Positions 1-5,954 of a stretch of DNA of 5,954 nucleotides are shown here, piece after piece; the first letter of the stretch is position 1; every line of letters begins with the position of its first letter. The stretch is from assembly GCA_031258055.1 (NCBI GenBank), contig JAIRNM010000061.1, positions 1 through 5,954 of the forward strand, read 5' to 3'. Origin of the DNA: Bifidobacteriaceae bacterium. Lineage in GTDB: Bacteria; Actinomycetota; Actinomycetes; Actinomycetales; WQXJ01. Under the pieces are notes generated by a model. The model saw only the letters and a program-made list of their open reading frames with translations. It ran no database searches and was not told the origin of the DNA. The translations under genes were made by a program, and so were the position numbers.

Positions 1-23
1 AAAACGGCCCGGCGAGTTGACCC

Positions 24-28
24 GAGGA
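24..28 (+). promoter_or_regulatory. Ribosome binding site deciding the pccB start
   Basis: GAGGA matches the anti-Shine-Dalgarno sequence and lies six bases before TTG 35. It lies inside the reading frame if translation began at TTG 17, so it argues for 35. A TGA at 18-20 in another frame could end an upstream gene (last visible residues NGPAS), but too little sequence is present to tell. Confidence 0.6.
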
Positions 29-34
29 ATTCAT

Positions 35-1750
35 TTGACCGCGACCATACCAACCACATCGATTTCATCACCACTGGCCCCCGCCCCGCCTCAGGCCACC
101 AGCGCGATCGCACCGGGAAGGACCGCCCAGCAACTACGCGCCCACAGCCAACGGATGGCTGAAGCTACCACCCTCCCAGAAGAACAAGCCCAAGCCAAGC
201 AGCATGGCCGGGGTCGGTTGACGGCCCGTGAACGACTCGCCTATCTCCTTGACCAGGGATCTTTCGTCGAGTTGGACGCCCTGGTGGAACACCAGTCGCA
301 GGCGTTCGGTCTGGACCAGAAGAAGACCGCTGGCGATGGCGTCATTACCGGCTACGGCACCGTGGACGGGCGCCAGGTGTGCGTGTTCGCGCAGGACTTC
401 ACGGTTTTCGGGGGATCGTTAGGCGAAGCCCACGGCGGCAAGATTGGCAAAGTCCAAGACTTAGCGCTGCGGCTGGGAGTGCCGGTGGTTGGGATCAGCG
501 ACGGCGGCGGCGCCCGGATCCAAGAGGGCGTGGCCGGTCTAACCCAGTTCGCGGAGATGTTCCGCCGCAATGTGGCGGCTTCCGGCGTGATCCCGCAGAT
601 TTCCTTGATCCTGGGGCCATCGGCTGGGGGCGCTGTTTACAGCCCGGCGTTGACTGACTTCATTGTCATGGCCAAGGGCACCAGCCACATGTTCATCACC
701 GGGCCAGATGTGATTAAGACGGTGCTGGGAGAAGACGTCAGCTTCGAGGAACTAGGCGGCGCCGACACGCACACCGCTAAGTCGGGGGTGGCCCACTACG
801 CAGGCGAAGATGAATACGACGCCATCGATTTCGTCAAGAACCTGCTGAGCTATCTGCCGTCGAACAACCTCACTGACCCGCCCTACTATGAGCCGCGGTT
901 CTACAACGCCCAGCCTCCAGGCGGCCGAAACGCGCCAGCCGTCAACGCCGCTGGTGCGCTCTTGGACCCGTTGCCGGACGCTAGTGACTTAGCCCTTGAC
1001 GAGCTCATTCCCGACCATGACAACAAGCCCTACGACATGCACGCCGTCCTGGTAGCAGTCCTTGACCAGGCTGATTACCTAGAACTCCAGGCCGAATACG
1101 GGCCGAACGTGATAACCGCCTTCGGGCGGATTGAGGGACGTTCCGTTGGCGTGGTGGCCAATCAACCTCTGGCGATGGCTGGGACCTTAGATATCGCCGC
1201 CTCCGAGAAGGCCGCCCGGTTTGTGCGGACTTGTGACGCTTTCGGCATCCCGGTGCTGACCTTTGTCGACGTGCCAGGGTTCCTGCCAGGCACCGATCAG
1301 GAGTGGAATGGGATCATTCGCCGGGGCGCCAAGCTGATCTATGCCTACGCCGAAGCGACTGTGCCGTTGGTGACTGTCATCACGCGGAAGGCTTACGGCG
1401 GCGCCTACATTGTCATGGGCTCGAAGAAACTTGGTGCTGACATCAACCTGGCTTGGCCATCCGCCCAGATCGCGGTGATGGGCGCTGAAGGCGCTGTCAA
1501 CATTTTGCACCGCCGGGCGCTGGCCGCCGCCGCCGAAGAGGGGCCCGAGCAGCTGGCCGCAGAACGCGCGCGCCTCGTCGCTGAATACGAAGAAACCCTG
1601 GTCGGACCCTACGAGGCCGCCAAACGCGGCTACCTTGACGCCGTCATCCAGCCGCACGAAACCCGCTTCCAAGTGACGGCCGCCTTGCGCGCGCTCGCCT
1701 CCAAACGCGCCGCCACCCAGCCCAAGAAACACGGAAATGAGCCCCTATGA
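35..1750 (+). CDS. pccB: Acyl-CoA carboxylase beta (carboxyltransferase) subunit, PccB/AccB type
   Basis: This cytoplasmic carboxyltransferase moves the carboxyl group from carboxybiotin on the alpha subunit to acetyl- and/or propionyl-CoA, giving malonyl- or methylmalonyl-CoA for lipid synthesis. The N-terminal crotonase-fold half carries [17 protein letters not shown] (from residue 156) and [16 protein letters not shown]. The C-terminal half carries [36 protein letters not shown] and [18 protein letters not shown]. The Gly pairs near 157-159 and 455-456 fit the two oxyanion holes. I start at TTG 35 because GAGGA at 24-28 sits six bases upstream; an in-frame TTG at 17 would add six residues but has no such site. 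The 571-residue product is longer than the roughly 510-530 usual for the family, owing to an Ala/Pro/Thr/Ser-rich leader of about 25 residues. The stop overlaps the next gene, accE, so the two are probably co-translated. Ile459 lies at the substrate-specificity position (see findings). Family assignment is near certain; acetyl versus propionyl preference is inferred. Confidence 0.96.
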   Translation: MTATIPTTSISSPLAPAPPQATSAIAPGRTAQQLRAHSQRMAEATTLPEEQAQAKQHGRGRLTARERLAYLLDQGSFVELDALVEHQSQAFGLDQKKTAGDGVITGYGTVDGRQVCVFAQDFTVFGGSLGEAHGGKIGKVQDLALRLGVPVVGISDGGGARIQEGVAGLTQFAEMFRRNVAASGVIPQISLILGPSAGGAVYSPALTDFIVMAKGTSHMFITGPDVIKTVLGEDVSFEELGGADTHTAKSGVAHYAGEDEYDAIDFVKNLLSYLPSNNLTDPPYYEPRFYNAQPPGGRNAPAVNAAGALLDPLPDASDLALDELIPDHDNKPYDMHAVLVAVLDQADYLELQAEYGPNVITAFGRIEGRSVGVVANQPLAMAGTLDIAASEKAARFVRTCDAFGIPVLTFVDVPGFLPGTDQEWNGIIRRGAKLIYAYAEATVPLVTVITRKAYGGAYIVMGSKKLGADINLAWPSAQIAVMGAEGAVNILHRRALAAAAEEGPEQLAAERARLVAEYEETLVGPYEAAKRGYLDAVIQPHETRFQVTAALRALASKRAATQPKKHGNEPL

Positions 1751-2010
1751 CACCGGCATTGACAATCGTCCGCGGCTCGGCCACCCCTCAGGAGTTGGCC
1801 GCGTTGACGGCATCGCTCACTGTTTTCGCCACCCCAGCCCAGCCTTCCGGCCAGATGCCCGATGCCGTCCAGACCGGCCCGTCGCTTCAGTCCGGCCCTG
1901 CCCGCCCGTGGCCGGGAGCGGACCCCAGCGGTGAGCCAAGCCGCTCAGCCTGGAGGCGCCCCACCAGTTGGAACGCGGCTGGCCGCTTGTCAGTCTGGCC
2001 ACCTAGCTAA
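1747..2010 (+). CDS. accE: Acyl-CoA carboxylase epsilon subunit
   Basis: This small accessory subunit of actinobacterial acyl-CoA carboxylases binds the alpha and beta subunits and raises activity of the complex. The 87-residue product begins with [20 protein letters not shown], which resembles the family's usual start (a short beta strand ending VRG, then a T-P-E-E-L-A-A-L helix). A Pro/Gln/Ser-rich linker (about 29-62) follows, then a Trp-containing tail with W69, W75 and W84, like the usual W...W ending of epsilon subunits. The start ATG overlaps the pccB stop as ATGA, with GGAAA at 1733-1737 as a weak ribosome site, so translational coupling is likely. The family is poorly conserved. The call rests on position plus the N-terminal motif, and both agree. 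An out-of-frame ATG at 1737 gives a 65-residue ORF with no such motif. Confidence 0.85.
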   Translation: MTPALTIVRGSATPQELAALTASLTVFATPAQPSGQMPDAVQTGPSLQSGPARPWPGADPSGEPSRSAWRRPTSWNAAGRLSVWPPS

Positions 2011-2030
2011 GCGCCACTACTGGCGGTTAG
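2007..2030. terminator. Candidate bidirectional terminator hairpin between convergent genes
   Basis: Inner arms CGCCA (2012-2016) and TGGCG (2021-2025) enclose the loop CTAC. Outside a single G/G mismatch (2011, 2026) the pairing continues with CTAA (2007-2010) and TTAG (2027-2030). The TAA stop of accE lies in the left arm and the TAA stop of the minus-strand Bax-inhibitor gene in the right arm, so one element could end transcription in both directions. No U-tract follows on either strand and the stem is short, so termination strength is uncertain. Confidence 0.5.
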
Positions 2031-2902
2031 TTGTCGCGGAAGATGGCCAGAATCCGAAGGATCTCCAAGTAGAGCCAGACCAAGTCGAAGACCAGCGCGA
2101 AGGCGGCCTTCCAAGCGAACCGGGCGGGCGCGCCATTTCGAACCCCCCGCTGGATGGCGTCAAAGTCGATCACTAAGCTGTATGCGGCCAGGAGTACCGC
2201 CACAATCCCGATGATCACGCCCAGCGGAATACCCATGAGCGTGATGGAGCCGCGCAGACCCCAAGGGTCGTTCACGGCACCGGTCCACATCAGTCCCAGG
2301 TTGATAAGGCTAAAGATCACGTAGCCGATTGACGCGATCAGGAATATCCGCGTGGCCTTGGCCGAGGCCCGGATTTTACCGCTGGCGAACAAAGCCAAAG
2401 TGACGCCGAACACCGCCAAGGTGGCCACCACAGCCTGCACCACTATGCCATCCCACATGGAGTTGAAGACCATGGAGATGCAGCCGATGAATAATCCCTC
2501 GACAGCGGAATAGGTCGTTATAAGTGCCGGGCTGGGCTGCTTCTTGAACCAGTTGACGATCCCCAAGACAATGCCTGCCAGCATGGCGATGAAGATCATG
2601 CCGGGGAACATAGGAGCGAACAGCCAGCCAACTGTCGCCCCAACCAAGAGAACCGCGAACATACCAACCGTCTTGACGAGCACGTCATCGTAAGTGAGCC
2701 GTCCGGTCTGCACGGGGCTGGCGGCTGGCGCGCCATACATGGCGCTAAGTTCACCCGCGGTCGGGGGGGCGTAACCGCTGCCTTGACCGTAAGGGTGGCT
2801 GTACTGCGAACCGGGCTGTCCGTACTGCTGATAGCCGGGCTGAGGGGAGGTCTGGTTACTGCCGTTGAAGGCGGGAGTGTGGGTGAAGATTGGATTGGCC
2901 AT
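2027..2902 (-). CDS. Bax inhibitor-1/YccA-like integral membrane protein
   Basis: This is a multi-pass inner-membrane protein of the Bax inhibitor-1-like family (actinobacterial branch). Related proteins act as pH-sensitive calcium leak channels or protease regulators, but the role of this branch is unknown. Numbered from the ATG at 2908, residues 1-67 form a Gly/Pro/Gln/Tyr/Ser-rich cytoplasmic tail. Seven hydrophobic segments follow at about 78-98, 101-119, 128-149, 155-175, 187-208, 221-246 and 265-289. Family landmarks are TTYSAVEGLFIGCIS (131-145), IDFDAIQRGVRNGAP (247-261) and VWLYLEILRILA (277-288). Length, 291-293 residues, is normal. Two starts are possible, 2908 (MRMANP) and 2902 (MANPIF). 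I prefer 2902 because homologues commonly begin M-A-N-P, and because a TAAGAT element places the transcript start there. The gene converges on accE and lies downstream of the surface-protein gene on the same strand. It contains a run of seven G at 2763-2769 (plus strand). Confidence 0.93.
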   Translation of the reverse strand: MANPIFTHTPAFNGSNQTSPQPGYQQYGQPGSQYSHPYGQGSGYAPPTAGELSAMYGAPAASPVQTGRLTYDDVLVKTVGMFAVLLVGATVGWLFAPMFPGMIFIAMLAGIVLGIVNWFKKQPSPALITTYSAVEGLFIGCISMVFNSMWDGIVVQAVVATLAVFGVTLALFASGKIRASAKATRIFLIASIGYVIFSLINLGLMWTGAVNDPWGLRGSITLMGIPLGVIIGIVAVLLAAYSLVIDFDAIQRGVRNGAPARFAWKAAFALVFDLVWLYLEILRILAIFRDN

Positions 2903-2908
2903 GCGCAT

Positions 2909-2914
2909 ATCTTA
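2909..2914 (-). promoter_or_regulatory. -10 element for a leaderless Bax-inhibitor mRNA
   Basis: On the minus strand this reads TAAGAT, fitting the actinobacterial TAnnnT -10 pattern. Six bases separate it from the A of ATG at 2902, so transcription would begin on that start codon. No Shine-Dalgarno sequence precedes either candidate ATG, in keeping with a leaderless message. No convincing -35 is visible at the usual distance; TTGAGC at 2924-2929 is too close (9-bp spacer). Confidence 0.45.
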
Positions 2915-2954
2915 GGCCCAATAGCTCAACTCAGCCTCACCCCGCGCTGCGCCC

Positions 2955-3062
2955 TCAGCGGAATGCCCTCCCGCGGGCCCGCCGCAGCGCCAGGCCAACC
3001 AGCCCGCAGGCCAAGCCTGCCAACATGATCGCTGTCAGGCCGACAGGTCCGGTCAATGGCAG
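2955..3062 (-). other. LPLTG cell-wall sorting signal
   Basis: LPLTG is encoded at 3048-3062. It is followed by a hydrophobic segment of about 20 residues (VGLTAIMLAG...VGLAL) and the basic tail RRARGRAFR before the TGA. This is the complete three-part signal for sortase cleavage between T and G and attachment to the wall. No sortase gene is in the window, so a housekeeping enzyme elsewhere is presumed. Confidence 0.92.
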
Positions 3063-5744
3063 AGTCGACGATCCGGGACTCGGCGAGGCGCTGGGGGACA
3101 GGCTCGGGGAGGGGCCCGGGAAAAGGCTCGGGGCACGGTCCGCCACCGGTCGGTACATGACGGTGACGCGGGAATCGCTCGGCGGCACAGCGGTCGCGTC
3201 CACGGCTGGCGTACCCTCCACCAACGGCTGAGACACTACATGCCCGTCGACTTCAGGCGAGATAACATCCGGATAACCCTCGGTCGAACGGTAGACAGTC
3301 TCACCCGTCACGTCGTCAGTGTCTACGATCCAGACGACTTCCTGGACAATCGTTTCAGGAGTCGCCGAGCCAGCGCCGACATATTCAATCACTCGCGACA
3401 CTATCAACTCCGACACGGTGTGGTGGTGGGTCAGATGGACGGTGATAGTCTGAGCGGCCGTGTCATCGTCATCGAACAACGCCACATTGTCCAGCGACGC
3501 GAACTCATAGCCGTCCGGCACGCCCGCACGGGCTTCCGCCTCCGTGAACCCAACCGGCGTGAGGCGATCGCCAACCAGGGTGACGGCGGCGCCGGGTGCG
3601 GGAGCAACCTCCGCGAGCGCCGCGTCATTGTCCACGTAGACCACCAACACGGCTTGTTGGGGGACAGCCACAATGACGGTCGAATCGCGGGCTTCGTTAT
3701 TTGCCGGTGACAGGTCGGCGCCCTTGGCGCCGTCGTCGCCGACTCGGGCCAACGCCTCGACTAGGTCCCCAGGCAATGCGGCGGCAGCCGGGCTCCAGGC
3801 CACTGTGAAACTCACCGAATCCCCGGCCGCCAAAGCGAACTCAGGCCAAGTGACCGCCACACCGCCGCCGGGATTCTGGCTGGCGGTACCGTCTCCGCTG
3901 ACCGAGATGTTGGCTAGTGGACCGGCCAAATCCAAGGTGGCCTGGACTCCGGTCGCTTCCTCTAACCCGTCGTTCGTGACGGTCACAGTGTGGGTCGCGG
4001 GCAAGTCCCGCGCGAGTTGGGTCAAGCCGTCGTCGACTGTCACAGACAGGTCGGGGCGCTCAGCCACGAAGGCAACGCACTCCGCCGTCAAGGTGTCTAA
4101 CAAAGGTTGCGGGTCCTTGACGAAGTCATTCAGGTCGAACCACGTTCCACCAGAGTTGATTGCCAAGTCTTTGTACTGCTGGTTCGAGCCGCCGTCGACA
4201 GCCTTCTCTGGCACTACCGCGTACAAGGTCGAGCCGTGATCGGCGAGTGCCTGGGCGGCTTCGTCAACCGTACTGTTGCGCCACTGCGTGGATTCGTCCG
4301 CCACGAGAACCAGGCAGCTAGCCGCTTCGGTACGCAGCCCCATGCGCGAATCGAAAGCGGAAACTATCGAGTCCGGGCCCAGTTCTCCGCCGCCGCTGGT
4401 GTTAAGTTTGCCCACGGCCGCGTGCACCTGGGCCAGAGTGTCGGTAGCCGGGGAATAGATTCGCAGGCCGGAGTTCGCGTAGTTGAGCGGCATCACGCCG
4501 ATCTGGTAGTCCAAAGAGTCACCCAAGCGATCGGCCACGAAGTCAATGTTGTTCCGCACCGCTGCGATCGGCCCGGCCATGGAACCGGAGTCATCAACCA
4601 TGAAAACGAAATCGCCTTGCGGCAGCCCGATGGCCGAAAGGTCATTCACATCCGAACCGTCGACAGCGGCAGGGTCGCCAACCACACGGGCTGTCGGCGC
4701 CGCACCAGCCACTCTGGGAATCCGTGCCTCGGCCACGCCGTGCTCGTCCGTTGTGACGGTCAAGGTAGTGCCGCCTACGGCGATCTCCACTTCAGTATTC
4801 GCGGCCTCTTCCCAGTTGGGCAAGTACCAGACTTTGATTCTCACGGTCACCGCGTCATCCGTGGCGGTGCCAGCTATCGGGTAGAGGTTGACGTAATGCG
4901 AACTCTTCACGTCGACTGTTGCCGAGGCCCGCGCTTCGCCGCCATCCTTATCCGTGGCGGTCAAGGTGGCGGTGTAAACGCCCACCGAATACGCGTGCGC
5001 CTGCCAATTCCTGATATCAGAGCAGAGCCCGCTGGCGGTGTCACCGTCGCCGTAGTCCCACTGGCAGGTCAACGACGCGCGGTCCGGGGTCACATCAGAA
5101 ACCGACGTATTAGGGTTCCACGGCTGAGGCATGAACAGCTCGTAGCGGGAGGACACTCCGCTGATCGAAGGGGCCCGGTTGCCCACTGTTATGATCCCAT
5201 CGACGGTGGTAGCGGCCAGCCCATAGACGTCGACCCCGGTAATGGTGACCGTGTATTGGCCTGAGTCGGTGTAGGCGTGGTTCACCGTCGTGGCGGACCC
5301 AGGCGTGGCCAACGAACTCGCCGCCACGTCGGAGTGGGACGAGTCACCCCAATCAATCCGCAGCGAGGCCAGCCGGTCGGCACTGATCCTGAGCGAAGTC
5401 GTCTGACCCTCAGTCACGCTGCTTGGCCAGGTCACCGTTGGAGCCGCCGGCCCCGTCACGATCTGTGTCCGTGTTAACGAAGCCCTGGCGCCCGCGGCAT
5501 CGGTCACAGTCAAGGTCACGGTGTAGGTGCCCGGCTGGGCGTAAGTGTGAACTGGATCGCTCTCCTCGGAGGACGCTCCGTCCCCGAAGTCCCACGCCCA
5601 GGCGGTAATCTCCGCGTCCGCCTCGACTGACTCGTCGGTGAACGCTACCTCCGGACCGCCAACCTGTCCTGACATAACCTGGACCCGGTTGATACTCAAA
5701 TAGCGACTGGCCGTATTGAATGGTCCAGGGAAGTCCAGGCGGAC
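2955..5744 (-). CDS. Sortase-anchored modular adhesin (PKD, vWA, Mub-like domains, LPLTG), interrupted upstream by TAG
   Basis: This is the long open part of a cell-wall-anchored surface protein; 929 codons are open after the TAG at 5745-5747. Residues are numbered from TTG 5699, where an ORF caller would start (914 residues). Residues 1-13 finish a discoidin domain. Three PKD or PKD-like domains lie at about 16-83 (WDFGDG), 87-172 (IDWGDS) and 176-264 (WDYGDG, with C212 and C226). An Ig-like linker spans 270-345. A von Willebrand A domain lies at 363-545, with MIDAS D369/S371/S373 and a later Asp in LVADES, so metal binding is probably retained. A DUF11/CARDB-like domain (547-677) is followed by MucBP-like (680-760, ending FDDDDTAAQTITVHLTH) and Mub-B2-like (760-852) domains. 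A Pro/Ser spacer, LPLTG (880-884), a hydrophobic helix and RRARGRAFR complete the sorting signal. A role in binding host or matrix glycans and proteins is inferred. TTG 5699 has no ribosome site or signal peptide, so the true start is beyond the window. Confidence 0.88.
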   Translation of the reverse strand, partial: VRLDFPGPFNTASRYLSINRVQVMSGQVGGPEVAFTDESVEADAEITAWAWDFGDGASSEESDPVHTYAQPGTYTVTLTVTDAAGARASLTRTQIVTGPAAPTVTWPSSVTEGQTTSLRISADRLASLRIDWGDSSHSDVAASSLATPGSATTVNHAYTDSGQYTVTITGVDVYGLAATTVDGIITVGNRAPSISGVSSRYELFMPQPWNPNTSVSDVTPDRASLTCQWDYGDGDTASGLCSDIRNWQAHAYSVGVYTATLTATDKDGGEARASATVDVKSSHYVNLYPIAGTATDDAVTVRIKVWYLPNWEEAANTEVEIAVGGTTLTVTTDEHGVAEARIPRVAGAAPTARVVGDPAAVDGSDVNDLSAIGLPQGDFVFMVDDSGSMAGPIAAVRNNIDFVADRLGDSLDYQIGVMPLNYANSGLRIYSPATDTLAQVHAAVGKLNTSGGGELGPDSIVSAFDSRMGLRTEAASCLVLVADESTQWRNSTVDEAAQALADHGSTLYAVVPEKAVDGGSNQQYKDLAINSGGTWFDLNDFVKDPQPLLDTLTAECVAFVAERPDLSVTVDDGLTQLARDLPATHTVTVTNDGLEEATGVQATLDLAGPLANISVSGDGTASQNPGGGVAVTWPEFALAAGDSVSFTVAWSPAAAALPGDLVEALARVGDDGAKGADLSPANNEARDSTVIVAVPQQAVLVVYVDNDAALAEVAPAPGAAVTLVGDRLTPVGFTEAEARAGVPDGYEFASLDNVALFDDDDTAAQTITVHLTHHHTVSELIVSRVIEYVGAGSATPETIVQEVVWIVDTDDVTGETVYRSTEGYPDVISPEVDGHVVSQPLVEGTPAVDATAVPPSDSRVTVMYRPVADRAPSLFPGPSPSLSPSASPSPGSSTLPLTGPVGLTAIMLAGLACGLVGLALRRARGRAFR
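3066..3143 (-). repeat. Low-complexity Pro/Ser wall-spanning spacer
   Basis: The region encodes an irregular Pro/Ser-rich stretch (SPSLSPSASPSPG in its core), from short imperfect DNA repeats such as GGCTCGGG on the plus strand. It separates the Mub-like domains from LPLTG and probably crosses the peptidoglycan. Confidence 0.7.
3144..3662 (-). other. MucBP/Mub-B2-like region of the adhesin
   Basis: The region starts QAVLVVYVDND, passes through DGYEFAS and FDDDDTAAQTITVHLTH, then has a second part with VSRVIEYVGAG, VVWIVDTDDVTGE and SPEVDGH. The order and motifs resemble the paired mucin-binding-type repeats of lactobacillus and bifidobacterial surface proteins, present here once. Assignment is by motif recognition, so the subfamily is tentative. 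Confidence 0.6.
4581..4595 (-). other. MIDAS metal-binding motif of the vWA domain
   Basis: The codons spell DDSGS, giving the DxSxS signature (D369, S371, S373 counted from TTG 5699), preceded by the hydrophobic strand FVFMV. It is the divalent-cation site through which von Willebrand A domains commonly bind ligands. Its intactness suggests the region was under selection until recently. Confidence 0.85.
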
Positions 5745-5747
5745 CTA
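5745..5747 (-). other. In-frame amber codon inside the discoidin domain
   Basis: The coding strand reads GGC CGC TAG GTC CGC, that is G-R-stop-V-R. The other terminators in the window are TGA (pccB, adhesin) and TAA (accE, Bax inhibitor), so TAG is not used elsewhere here as a normal stop. One base change from TAC or TAT would give TAG. There is no homopolymer at the site, so a substitution is more likely than slippage. Confidence 0.9.
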
Positions 5748-5954
5748 GCGGCCAAAGGTCCCTGTCGGCGCGGCCAACGTCACCGCGGCCGACGTGCTGG
5801 TCAAGTCCGCGCTGGCGATGAGTTTGAACGGGCCATCCGCCGCGCTCGCTATAGACAGGCGCACGCTCATCGGCGCGTATGAACTGTAGGGGGTCACGCG
5901 TACCTCGCTGATGGCCCAATCGCGGCCAAGGTCAAGGGTCAGCCATTGATCGGT
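5745..5954 (-). pseudogene. Upstream part of the same adhesin gene: F5/8 type C (discoidin) domain ending at an in-frame TAG
   Basis: In the same frame as the adhesin, 69 codons run from the window edge to TAG at 5745-5747. The peptide contains TDQWLTLDLGRDWAISEVRV and, just before the stop, GTFGR. Immediately after the stop come VRLDFPG and SINRVQVMSG. Joined, they read as the second half of an F5/8 type C domain: the WLTLDLG strand, the conserved ARYVRL-like strand and the final SINEIEV-like strand. Such domains bind sugars or phospholipids on cell surfaces. The TAG sits where the family usually has Tyr (or another aromatic). No frame change is seen on either side. The 5' end, including the expected signal peptide, lies beyond the window. 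As written, translation would stop here and the product would lack the wall anchor. Confidence 0.82.

Noticed and set aside
1187..1732. 181-codon minus-strand ORF opposite pccB
   Set aside because: It overlaps the most conserved part of the carboxyltransferase, and its Gly-rich translation has no family features.
1862..2176. 104-codon plus-strand ORF across the accE / Bax-inhibitor junction
   Set aside because: It overlaps both real genes in other frames and crosses the terminator-like repeat; no motif or ribosome site is seen.
2915..2954. Terminator hairpin after the adhesin stop
   Set aside because: Only tiny palindromes such as GCGCAGCGC and a direct repeat of GCTGAG are present. There is no stem with a usable loop, so none is annotated.
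4107..5264. 385-codon plus-strand ORF opposite the adhesin
   Set aside because: It is antisense to a gene with clear domains. Its translation is Arg/Gly/His/Val-rich without any recognisable motif, typical of a shadow of high-GC coding sequence.
5745..5747. Reading TAG as pyrrolysine or as a reassigned genetic code
   Set aside because: Nothing in the window supports it: there are no Pyl genes and no other in-frame TAG. One codon cannot show recoding, so mutation, sequencing error or ordinary read-through is simpler.
5410..5919. 169-codon minus-strand ORF spanning the amber codon in another frame
   Set aside because: It might suggest a frameshift around the stop, but the discoidin motifs lie in the adhesin frame on both sides of TAG, so this frame is a shadow.

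Overview
The window looks like part of a moderately high-GC actinobacterial (Actinomycetota) chromosome. The evidence is an acyl-CoA carboxylase beta subunit followed directly by a small epsilon-type subunit (an arrangement known from actinobacteria), a TTG start, an actinobacterial-style Bax-inhibitor-1 membrane protein with a Gly/Pro/Gln/Tyr-rich tail, and a large surface protein ending in an LPLTG sortase signal. The mucin-binding-like (Mub-type) domains of that protein suggest a host- or mucosa-associated Gram-positive bacterium. Genus cannot be fixed from this sequence.

Left part (plus strand, 35-2010): pccB/accB-like carboxyltransferase beta subunit, then accE through an ATGA stop/start overlap. 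Together with a biotinylated alpha subunit that is not in the window, they would make malonyl-CoA and/or methylmalonyl-CoA for lipid synthesis. The residue equivalent to the known specificity determinant is Ile, which favours acetyl-CoA acceptance.

Middle (minus strand, 2027-2902): a seven-helix Bax inhibitor-1/YccA-family protein, convergent with accE. The 16-bp junction holds an interrupted inverted repeat whose arms contain both genes' TAA stop codons, a candidate shared two-way terminator. A TAAGAT -10 element lies exactly where it would give a leaderless mRNA starting at the third codon's ATG.

Right part (minus strand, 2955 to the window edge): a large modular wall-anchored protein. In order it has an F5/8 type C (discoidin) domain, three PKD domains, an Ig-like linker, a von Willebrand A domain with an intact DxSxS MIDAS, a DUF11/CARDB-like domain, MucBP/Mub-B2-like domains, a Pro/Ser spacer, LPLTG, a membrane helix and a basic tail. 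The most notable observation is a single in-frame TAG (5745-5747) that cuts the discoidin domain at its conserved R-Y-V-R-L strand, while the reading frame is intact on both sides for the rest of the window. An ORF caller would start a protein at TTG 5699, but that start is inside the domain and has no signal peptide. The gene's real start lies beyond 5954. It is therefore a recent nonsense mutation, a sequencing or assembly error, or a read-through site.

No RNA genes, insertion sequences, CRISPR arrays or attachment sites were seen. I found a broken or recoded adhesin, but no convincing wholly new system.
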